DNA of 5,060 nt. Source: Sphaerochaeta sp. GTDB lineage: Bacteria; Spirochaetota; Spirochaetia; Sphaerochaetales; Sphaerochaetaceae. Every line of letters begins with the position of its first letter. The stretch's first letter is position 1. The position numbers were made by a program, and so were the translations under genes. The stretch is taken from positions 1 through 5,060 of the forward strand of contig DMOO01000197.1 of the NCBI GenBank assembly GCA_003456855.1. Direction: 5' to 3'. The notes under the pieces were generated by a model. That model did no database searches. It was given only the letters and a program-made list of their open reading frames with translations, and was not told the origin of the DNA. Shown here in pieces: positions 1 to 5,060 of the stretch.

Positions 1-598
1 ACTGTGTGCGATATCGTCCGATGAAAGATCCGAGCCTCTGGCCGTTGTCTATCAAATAGGTCTCGGCCCACAGGTCCATCAGACCGTTCGGGGCTGGAGT
101 GCCGGTCAAACCGACTACCCTATTCACATAAGGTCTGATCTTCCTGACGGCTCTCCATCTCTGGCTTCTATGGCTCTTGAAGCTTGAAAGCTCATCGAGA
201 ATCATCATATCAAACGGCCATTTCTGTTTCTGTTCCGAGAACCTGTCCACCAGCCACTTGATGTTCTCGCGGTTGATTAAATAGACATCGGCATCCTTCT
301 CAAGTGCAGCAACCCTCTCCTTGACTGACCCGGCAACCACGCTTATGCGAAGAAGAGCCAGATGGCTCCACTTACCCAGTTCATCCGGCCAGACTGACGA
401 GATTACCCTGAGAGGTCCGATTACCAGAACCTTTGAGACAATGAAGCTGTCGAACATCAGATCCAGAACGGCTGTGAGGCTGACGGCAGTTTTGCCCAAT
501 CCCATCTCCAGAATCAGCATGGCCTCCGAGTGATCCTTGAGAAAATCGACGCAGTAGTTCTGATAATCGTGAAGCAGAGAGCGATCAAGCTTTACCAT
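1..598 (-). CDS. SNF2-family DEAD/DEAH-like helicase, N-terminal part (C-terminus beyond left edge)
   Basis: The first 199 residues of a SNF2-type superfamily 2 ATPase are visible; the frame is still open at the left edge. Seen in the translation: a Q-motif-like LHDYQ at residues 9-13, Walker A (motif I) MGLGKT at 32-37, the motif Ia region VLVIGPLRVISSVW at 57-70, a Walker B/motif II reading DELS (135-138) followed by SFK, and motif III LTGTPAPNGL at 164-173. These lie in the expected order and spacing for RecA-like domain 1; domain 2 (motifs IV-VI) would be off the window. DELS instead of DEAH is, as I recall, common in phage SNF2 proteins. Such proteins are ATP-driven DNA translocases that remodel protein-DNA complexes or branched DNA; the exact phage role is unknown. 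The ATG at 598 directly follows the TGA of the preceding gene, with GGAG at 605-608 six bases upstream, so translation is probably coupled. The family call is firm; the specific function is inferred. Confidence 0.93.
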   Translation of the reverse strand, partial: MVKLDRSLLHDYQNYCVDFLKDHSEAMLILEMGLGKTAVSLTAVLDLMFDSFIVSKVLVIGPLRVISSVWPDELGKWSHLALLRISVVAGSVKERVAALEKDADVYLINRENIKWLVDRFSEQKQKWPFDMMILDELSSFKSHRSQRWRAVRKIRPYVNRVVGLTGTPAPNGLMDLWAETYLIDNGQRLGSFIGRYRTQ

Positions 599-922
599 TC
601 ACAGCTCCGAAAGGATGATGTCATCAATCAGGTCCACCTGGCCTCCAAGCTCACCGGTGGTATAGTTCTCGCTCCAGATCATGTTCGAGAGTTCATTCAA
701 TTTGCTTCTGATCTCGCCGTAAACATTTCTGGTGTGTGTCGTCATCTTGTCGACCTGTTCCTCGAGAGCCTCGACTTCCACCATGCAGTCCTTCTGCTCA
801 GCCACCCTGTTTCTCAGGTACGCTTCAGCTTCAAAGCCCATCTTCTTTCCGACCAGCTGTACAAAGTCCTCTATTCCAAGGACAACTTCCTGCTTTCCAT
901 CTATCTCAATAAACTCAGCCAT
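599..922 (-). CDS. Phage protein of unknown function, 107 aa, predicted helical/coiled coil
   Basis: I do not recognise a named domain. The protein is acidic, starts MAEFIEIDG, and after a short segment with beta-like character (3-17) is rich in helix formers: residues 18-44 resemble a small helical unit (EDFVQLVGKKMG, then EAYLRNRVAEQ), and 45-82 has a heptad-like pattern of V, L, M and I (VEVEALEEQVDKM, then EIRSKLNELSNMI), suggesting a coiled coil. The C-terminus (DLIDDIILSEL) is acidic and hydrophobic. There is no signal peptide or membrane segment. The reading frame extends upstream to a TTG at 943, but the ATG at 922 is chosen because GGAGG lies six bases before it. Its start overlaps the end of the VRR-NUC gene by 8 nt and its TGA abuts the SNF2 helicase ATG, so it is translated between a nuclease and a translocase. 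A role as adaptor or regulator of either is guesswork from position. That the gene is real is well supported by spacing, ribosome site and coupling. Confidence 0.83.
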   Translation of the reverse strand: MAEFIEIDGKQEVVLGIEDFVQLVGKKMGFEAEAYLRNRVAEQKDCMVEVEALEEQVDKMTTHTRNVYGEIRSKLNELSNMIWSENYTTGELGGQVDLIDDIILSEL

Positions 923-1202
923 TGTTTTCCTCCATTTCATCAAGGATGGCCGTTATGTTCTCAACGTCATCCAGCACGAATACCTGTAGCCCCAGGTCCC
1001 TCAGCTTCCTGTGTCTTGCCTCCTGCAGCAACCTCGGCTTCTTCCCCGGAGCCTTGACCTCAACGAAGGCGACCCTGCTGCCCGGCATCAGGACCATGCG
1101 GTCCGGCATCCCGTCAAAGCCTGGGCATACCAGCTTGGGAGCTATCCCGCCTCTGGCTTTGACCCGCAATACTAGCTGTTGTTCTATCTTCTTTTCTCTC
1201 AT
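915..1202 (-). CDS. VRR-NUC domain nuclease, 95 aa
   Basis: A compact stand-alone VRR-NUC protein, the PD-(D/E)XK nuclease family that also forms the catalytic domain of eukaryotic FAN1. Seen in order: N-terminal REKKIEQQLV with E7 (first acidic residue of the family), GGIAPKLVCPGFDGMPDR at 18-35 with the metal-binding D34, the FVEVKA strand at 46-51 with E48 and K50, then Q60 and the helix around RHRKL. The last part (LGLQVFVLDDVENI, 70-83) is the usual closing strand. All expected catalytic residues are present, so the enzyme should be active. Family members cut branched DNA such as Holliday junctions or flaps; in phage replication cassettes the substrate has mostly not been shown. The ATG at 1202 is preferred over an upstream TTG at 1247 because AAGGG lies seven bases before it and homologues typically start close to MREK. 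A 119-nt gap separates it from the primase gene; its end overlaps the next gene by 8 nt. Confidence 0.93.
   Translation of the reverse strand: MREKKIEQQLVLRVKARGGIAPKLVCPGFDGMPDRMVLMPGSRVAFVEVKAPGKKPRLLQEARHRKLRDLGLQVFVLDDVENITAILDEMEENNG
929..933 (-). promoter_or_regulatory. Ribosome binding site of the 107-aa gene
   Basis: GGAGG on the minus strand, six bases before the ATG at 922, inside the 3' end of the VRR-NUC gene. It favours ATG 922 over the in-frame ATG at 940 and TTG at 943, which would place the site inside the coding region. Confidence 0.75.
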
Positions 1203-1209
1203 AGCTTTA

Positions 1210-1214
1210 CCCTT
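1210..1214 (-). promoter_or_regulatory. Ribosome binding site of the VRR-NUC gene
   Basis: AAGGG on the minus strand, seven bases before the ATG at 1202. It decides the start, since the same frame stays open upstream past a TTG at 1247 that lacks a comparable site. It lies only three bases downstream of the 3' arm of an inverted repeat. Confidence 0.6.
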
Positions 1215-1217
1215 CAA

Positions 1218-1315
1218 TGGTGATGGTCTCAGGTAGTCTTTTCCCAAACTTTTCTTAGTAGTATTTTTTTTGCCTCTAGAAAAACTTTAGATAAGAACGT
1301 CATTGACCATCACCA
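1218..1315. repeat. 11-bp perfect inverted repeat in the primase to VRR-NUC gap
   Basis: The arms are TGGTGATGGTC at 1218-1228 and GACCATCACCA at 1305-1315, perfectly complementary over 11 bp with 76 nt between them. The pairing does not extend at either end. In the minus-strand transcript the first arm begins 6 nt after the primase stop codon and the second ends three bases before the nuclease ribosome site. The enclosed stretch is A-rich on the minus strand, with a run of eight A. It could be an mRNA stem with a large loop, a binding site for a dimeric protein, or chance. The repeat is seen; the function is not established. Confidence 0.5.
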
Positions 1316-1321
1316 CAGTCC

Positions 1322-3574
1322 TTATTCCATGAAGTCCGACTTCAACCTAAGGCCGAAGACAGTGACCCCTTTCTTGCTTCTCCTTCTGACGAATCCGGCA
1401 TTCTCGATTGCAACATAGAAGTCCGTAGTACTGCGGATGAACTCCCCGTTCTGAAGACAATAGCTGCGATAAGTGCTGTAAAGCTCTCCCGACTTCTCGG
1501 TGAACTGTTTATCCACATCACAGCAGTCATCAAGAAAGTGTGAGAGCCAGTCATTGTTCTCCTTGTACCTGCTGATAGCCTCCTTGACGATCTCTGGCTG
1601 AGTCACGATGTAGTCCTTGGCGATGACTCGCCTGGCTCCCTCGATGATCCACGACAGAACCGCACCGCCTGCACGGCTATATAGAAAGTCCGCGTAGTTC
1701 TTGACATCAGAACTGCCCTCGATGCGTGCGTTGAAAGGTATGACGATGAGTCTTCTCCAGGTACCTGCATCCAGTGCTCCGACTCTAGGAAGATGGTTGG
1801 TATACAGAATCAAGGTGTGGCTAGGAACGTAGGCAAACGGGTCCTTGTACTTTTTTTCGGCGTAGATTTCGTCTGTGGAACACAACTGCTTAACATTAGA
1901 AGTGTTGAGCCGCATGCCTTCCTCGAGCTCTGCAGCGATAATCAGCCTCTTGCCCCGGACCTCAGCGAGTTCAGGTTTGACGTTTCGCTTGCATCCGACC
2001 GTCAGTGTATCTGCAGACATGTTTCCGGCATAGCTTCCAAGTATCCTGGCTATTGTGTTCCAGAAGGTGGACTTTCCGTTTCGGCCTTCACCGTAAGCGA
2101 TGATAAGAGCCTCGATGCAGACCTTGCCGATTGCCGCTAGCCCAACGATCTCCTGTACGTAGTTTACAAGCTCGCTGTCTCCAAGGAAGAACGTATGAAG
2201 CGCCGACTGCCAAAGATCCTTGCCTTCATCGGACGGATCCACCGCTGTCATCTTGGTTATGAAGTCATCTGCGCAATGCTCTCGAACCTCATCAAGGCCT
2301 CTTCTCAGGTCATAGGTTCCGGAGGGAGTGTTCAACAGATATCCGTCTGAGTCCAGTTGCTTCTGGTCGATCTCCAACTTAGGCCGCCCTTCCTTTAATG
2401 CAGATGTGATATACCTGGAGTCTCTGCGCCTGATGGCATAATTACGATATAAAGTTGCTGTCTCATAGCGCTGGAAGGCACGCTCCTGCTGGGCATTGAA
2501 GGCGCTGACAGCTTTCTTGCCTGAAGTGGCAAGCATCTGCCAGGCTCCAAGTTGTTCCAATTCTGCTGTGGCCTTGCGGATCTCAACCTCTGCCTCCTCA
2601 AGCTGTCTGTCGGTAAGATCCTGAGCCATACCCTGGGCCTTGGGTGCGGATTCCTCCCAATACTGGCCGTTGTAGACGATATAGTCTGTCGACGGGCTGT
2701 AGCGAAGCCTGTCGCCGTACTCCCTTGAGAGCACCTCTGCCTGCCCTACATCCGAGTAGTCATCGGGCTTCAGCTGAAGGTTGAGGTTGTATTTCTCAGG
2801 CGGAATATAGTCCTTCTGTGATGAGACCTTACCGAAGAACCGCTGTGCGCTGCGCCAGATGGAGTCCAGTTCACCCTGTTCCAGTGGCGGATTGCATTTG
2901 GAGGCAAGCTCATCAAAGCGCTTTCTCGCTTCATCGGTGTTTCCGTACCTCTTGAGAATCCTTCCTGCATACTTGGACATCGTATCGTTGCGGTTTCCCT
3001 GCTCAATGACCATATCGCCGTAGCTGCCCTCTTCCATCCCGGCATCGAACTCATCGTCAAGGAATGTGGTAAGGGTCATCGGACCGTCGAACAGCTCAGC
3101 TTTCGGATCCTTGGTACCAAAGAAGAATCTGGCAGAATCCAGAGCCTTGGTATCGAAGTACGGGAAGATGTCACATACCCGCTTCTTGAGGTTGCTGTAT
3201 TCAGTTACATCCATCACCGGGTCGATCTGGAACAGAACATGGAACTTGGGTCTGGCCGGTCGTCCATTCTTCTCTTTCATGTGATTGCGGCTGTAATGGA
3301 CAACAAACGCTACATCAGGGAAAGCTTCAGCTACATCTGCCGGAGTCACCCACTTGGTCGGATTCTCTGTGTGGTCGTTGTCACAGTCGACGGGAAGACA
3401 GTCGCTTCCGATGAAATTATCGTTGCTACGATAGCCGCGCTTGTACTTGGCACACACATAGTCATAACTGAAAGCCCTCTCCAAAGACTTCTTGTCGCAT
3501 ATGTCTATTTCGTGCGGATATAGGCAATTGGCAGGCTGTCCCGTGCAATCCGCCTCGAAAACCGTAATGTTCAC
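1322..3574 (-). CDS. Primase (AEP-like) fused to SF3 helicase, phage/plasmid primase P4/D5 family
   Basis: A 750-aa replication protein joining primase and helicase. Residues about 50-170 look like an archaeo-eukaryotic primase domain: LPVDCDND at 60-67 gives the metal-binding D63 and D65, KFHVLF at 110-115 gives the S/K-x-H motif with H112, and LDSARFFF at 145-152 gives a third acidic residue, D146. Residues 193-246 (GNRNDTMSKYAGRIL to IWRSAQRF) match the PriCT-1 pattern. Residues about 280-480 match D5_N, including LLNTPSGTYDLRRG at 413-426. The SF3 ATPase has Walker A GEGRNGKST (495-503), Walker B RLIIAAELEE (543-552), motif C LILYTNH (588-594) with sensor N593, and an arginine finger at R607/R608. 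Residues about 665-745 resemble the pox D5-like winged-helix tail. It probably unwinds and primes the phage origin, acting as a hexamer as in other SF3 helicases. It starts with GTG overlapping the previous stop by 4 nt. In related modules a 'virulence-associated E' annotation is often seen here; the primase domain makes the P4-type name better. Confidence 0.93.
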   Translation of the reverse strand: MNITVFEADCTGQPANCLYPHEIDICDKKSLERAFSYDYVCAKYKRGYRSNDNFIGSDCLPVDCDNDHTENPTKWVTPADVAEAFPDVAFVVHYSRNHMKEKNGRPARPKFHVLFQIDPVMDVTEYSNLKKRVCDIFPYFDTKALDSARFFFGTKDPKAELFDGPMTLTTFLDDEFDAGMEEGSYGDMVIEQGNRNDTMSKYAGRILKRYGNTDEARKRFDELASKCNPPLEQGELDSIWRSAQRFFGKVSSQKDYIPPEKYNLNLQLKPDDYSDVGQAEVLSREYGDRLRYSPSTDYIVYNGQYWEESAPKAQGMAQDLTDRQLEEAEVEIRKATAELEQLGAWQMLATSGKKAVSAFNAQQERAFQRYETATLYRNYAIRRRDSRYITSALKEGRPKLEIDQKQLDSDGYLLNTPSGTYDLRRGLDEVREHCADDFITKMTAVDPSDEGKDLWQSALHTFFLGDSELVNYVQEIVGLAAIGKVCIEALIIAYGEGRNGKSTFWNTIARILGSYAGNMSADTLTVGCKRNVKPELAEVRGKRLIIAAELEEGMRLNTSNVKQLCSTDEIYAEKKYKDPFAYVPSHTLILYTNHLPRVGALDAGTWRRLIVIPFNARIEGSSDVKNYADFLYSRAGGAVLSWIIEGARRVIAKDYIVTQPEIVKEAISRYKENNDWLSHFLDDCCDVDKQFTEKSGELYSTYRSYCLQNGEFIRSTTDFYVAIENAGFVRRRSKKGVTVFGLRLKSDFME

Positions 3575-3987
3575 TTTTTAACCTCCTCCATATCTTCCGT
3601 GAAGAAACGGATCCTGTAGTTCTTCCAGACGGCCCGTTTGATCTCGGACCTCATGCCGTGCGTCGGCTTGTCTCCGAAAACCCAAATCTCCGAGCATCGG
3701 CTCATGATGGCAGTACCGAAGAAAAGCCCCAGCTTGCGCTCTGCCTCATCGTTGTCATCCAGAAACTGTGGAAACAGCAGATGCGGGGCTATTGGGATAT
3801 AGCCCTTGTCCACTGCGAACCGTGAATACTTTCTGGCGTTCTCGACATTGCTCTGGACATCCCCTGAATATGGAGAGCAGATGTAGACAATTGGCCTGAA
3901 TGCTCTGAGTGCCCTGCTCTCCTTCTTCAGTGCGTGATACGGAGTAGGATCCACATAGCCTTCGTGGTTATGGATATCGATACTCAT
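3571..3987 (-). CDS. DUF4406/DUF7768-type protein, nucleoside 2-deoxyribosyltransferase-like, 138 aa
   Basis: Residues 1-30 carry the NHEGYVDPTPYHAL segment (7-20), which I recall as a common N-terminus of phage proteins in this group. The core follows: RPIVYICSPYSGD at 31-43 (first strand and glycine/serine loop, nucleotide-binding-like), NVENARKYSRFAVDKGYIPIAPHLLFPQF at 48-75 (in two parts: helix, then strand with PHLLFPQF), and SEIWVFGDKPTHGMRSEI at 99-116. The last part resembles the strand and loop that hold the catalytic Glu in nucleoside 2-deoxyribosyltransferases; E115 is the best candidate here. Such enzymes transfer or remove the base from deoxynucleosides, but members of this phage group are mostly uncharacterised, so the reaction is unproven. 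The ATG at 3987 has AAGGAG six bases upstream. A 75-nt gap separates it from the polymerase; its TGA overlaps the primase GTG. Position between polymerase and primase suggests a nucleotide-related replication role (inference). It is intact and has no membrane segment. Confidence 0.82.
   Translation of the reverse strand: MSIDIHNHEGYVDPTPYHALKKESRALRAFRPIVYICSPYSGDVQSNVENARKYSRFAVDKGYIPIAPHLLFPQFLDDNDEAERKLGLFFGTAIMSRCSEIWVFGDKPTHGMRSEIKRAVWKNYRIRFFTEDMEEVKK
3582..3589 (-). promoter_or_regulatory. Strong ribosome binding site of the primase-helicase gene
   Basis: GGAGGAGG on the minus strand, seven bases (TTAAAAA) before the GTG at 3574. It is the strongest Shine-Dalgarno match in the window and supports GTG as the start. 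It lies inside the last codons of the preceding gene, so the two are probably translationally coupled, while the near-perfect site could also allow independent initiation. Confidence 0.85.
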
Positions 3988-4062
3988 AAACGTCTCCTTC
4001 GGGTGTTCTTTTCACCTTTCACTATCCCAATGGACAGGAATTTCCGTTTTGACGAAACATTC

Positions 4063-5060
4063 TCAATCTTTTTTGTAGAAGTAGGTTTCATAGCCATCTG
4101 CACGAAGCAAAAGACCGTCAGCCCACTCAGGAGTAATGGCCATCCGGCTTGATACGGATTCAAGGGTCAGGTCTGAAGGAGCCTCGATCACGAGCTCATC
4201 ATGTATGTGCATTACAATCATGCAGTCCCTGAGATTCTTCATTGCATGGCAGAGGATGTCCCTGGCAGTTCCCTGGACGATGTTCTCCACCAGCTTCGGG
4301 CCATAGGTCTCAAGACGTTCCCACTTCTTGGTTCCACCTACACCTTCGTATGTGATGCATTCTCCTCCGAACTGGTTGGTCTCTATCCTTGGCTTTACGT
4401 AAGTGAGGTTCCTGCCTGAAGGTAGAGTCACGAAGAGCATGCCGCTGCGATAGGTGAACAGGATTCCATGGGTCTTTGAAATCGTGCGGTACTTGATCGC
4501 TCCAATGGCGGCACTGTCCACATCCCACCAGAAGCGAACTATGTTAGGTGAAGCAGTTCTCCAAGCGTTGACCAGTGGCTGAAGCTCCTCCTCATCAAGT
4601 CCCATATCAAGTGCACCCATCGCAGTGAGAGCACCTACAGATCCACCATACCCGAGCGCCAATTCAGCAATCTTGCCTTTCTGTCTGAGCTCGGCATTCT
4701 GTCCATGCTTCTCCACAGGAACATGGAACATCTGCGATGCACTGGCGCAGTAGATGTCGTCTCCATTTGCAAAGGCATCCATCCTCCACTGTTCTCCGGC
4801 CATCCAGGCTATAACCCTGGCCTCGATTGCACTGAAGTCGGATACGATGAAGCGAGTTCCGTCAGCAGGGACAAAGGCGGTCCTTATGAGCTGTGAGAGT
4901 GTTGCAGGAACATCCTCGTACAGCAAAGAAAGCGCCTCATAGTTACCACTACGCACCAGGGATCTCGCCTGTGAGAGATCCGGAAGATGGTTCTGGGGAA
5001 GATTCTGCAACTGCACAAGTCTTCCGCTGAAACGACCTGTACGGTTGGCTCCATAGAACT
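4063..5060 (-). CDS. Family A DNA polymerase (Pol I-like), C-terminal part (N-terminus beyond right edge)
   Basis: The last 331 codons of a phage replicative DNA polymerase; the frame runs off the right edge, so the apparent start at 5016 (a GTG) is internal. Visible residues begin FYGANRTGRFSGRLVQLQNLP (in two parts: the TGRFSGR substrate-contact segment, then LVQLQNLP), typical of the palm of family A enzymes. Motif A is DFSAIEARV at 74-82 with catalytic D74 and E79; motif B (O helix) runs from R125 through K129 to Y137-G138; motif C is HDE at 286-288 with catalytic D287. The segment ENIVQGTARDIL before motif C also fits. It has both carboxylates needed for nucleotide addition, so it should be active. 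Position 133, which aligns with Phe762 of E. coli Pol I, is Leu. The 3'-5' exonuclease domain, if present, would lie past 5060. It is the first gene of this block in transcription order and ends with TGA 75 nt before the next gene. Confidence 0.96.
   Translation of the reverse strand, partial: FYGANRTGRFSGRLVQLQNLPQNHLPDLSQARSLVRSGNYEALSLLYEDVPATLSQLIRTAFVPADGTRFIVSDFSAIEARVIAWMAGEQWRMDAFANGDDIYCASASQMFHVPVEKHGQNAELRQKGKIAELALGYGGSVGALTAMGALDMGLDEEELQPLVNAWRTASPNIVRFWWDVDSAAIGAIKYRTISKTHGILFTYRSGMLFVTLPSGRNLTYVKPRIETNQFGGECITYEGVGGTKKWERLETYGPKLVENIVQGTARDILCHAMKNLRDCMIVMHIHDELVIEAPSDLTLESVSSRMAITPEWADGLLLRADGYETYFYKKD

Noticed and set aside
530..1057. A 175-codon open frame on the plus strand, and a 104-codon one at 922-1236.
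   Set aside because: They lie antisense to the 107-aa gene and VRR-NUC, which have clear ribosome sites and, for VRR-NUC, an intact catalytic pattern. The plus-strand translations show no recognisable domain and end in low-complexity S/P/A-rich sequence.
915..1247. VRR-NUC starting at TTG 1247, giving 110 aa.
   Set aside because: The TTG lacks a good ribosome site, while ATG 1202 has AAGGG at proper distance and gives the usual family N-terminus.
1264..1271. A run of eight T on the plus strand as a possible rightward terminator.
   Set aside because: No GC-rich hairpin precedes it on the plus strand, and no rightward gene exists to terminate. On the minus strand it is an A-run, not a U-run.
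1203..1321. A promoter for VRR-NUC in the gap (weak TACTAA at 1255-1260 on the minus strand).
   Set aside because: No hexamer resembling TTGACA lies 16-18 bases upstream; the sequence there is TTTTCT. AT-richness alone is not enough.
3239..3523. A 94-codon plus-strand frame, with other plus-strand frames at 1793-2140, 3066-3284 and 4201-4419.
   Set aside because: All are antisense to well-supported primase or polymerase motifs and have no recognisable protein features.
4063..5016. The polymerase as a complete 317-aa gene starting at 5016.
   Set aside because: The GTG at 5016 is internal: the frame stays open to the window edge and the residues upstream (YGANRTGRFSGR) are conserved family A polymerase sequence.
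1..5060. CRISPR arrays, tRNA genes, insertion sequences, attachment sites, or a toxin-antitoxin or abortive infection system.
   Set aside because: No spaced direct repeats, cloverleaf-like sequence, transposase motif or toxin-like pair was seen. Coding sequence fills nearly the whole window and is accounted for by replication genes.

Overview
The window is a piece of the DNA-replication module of a tailed phage or prophage. All six genes lie on the minus strand, packed head to tail, so transcription runs from high to low coordinates. In that order they are: (1) the C-terminal part of a family A DNA polymerase, cut by the right edge; (2) a 138-aa protein of the DUF4406/DUF7768 type, with a nucleoside 2-deoxyribosyltransferase-like pattern; (3) a 750-aa primase fused to a superfamily 3 helicase, of the P4/D5 kind; (4) a 95-aa VRR-NUC nuclease; (5) a 107-aa protein of unknown function; (6) the N-terminal part of a SNF2-type helicase, cut by the left edge.

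Junctions are tight. The DUF7768-like gene and the primase overlap by 4 nt (GTGA). The nuclease and the 107-aa gene overlap by 8 nt. The 107-aa gene and the helicase abut exactly (TGA then ATG). Only two gaps exist: 75 nt after the polymerase and 119 nt between primase and nuclease. The second holds an 11-bp perfect inverted repeat with its promoter-distal arm just before the nuclease ribosome binding site, and a short ORF with an A-AAA-AAA run. Strong Shine-Dalgarno sites (GGAGGAGG, GGAGG, AAGGAG) precede most genes. I see no promoter, terminator, tRNA, CRISPR array or insertion sequence.

The polymerase, primase-helicase, VRR-NUC and SNF2 order is one I associate with prophages and siphoviruses of Bacillota and related gut bacteria. 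Strong Shine-Dalgarno sites and roughly balanced base composition fit that, but no host gene is present, so the host is an inference. The primase-helicase would open and prime the origin, the polymerase extend, and the nuclease and SNF2 translocase process or remodel branched DNA or displace bound proteins. The DUF7768-like protein may act on nucleotides. The module is of a known general kind; the less explained parts are the DUF7768-like gene, the 107-aa gene and the primase-nuclease gap.
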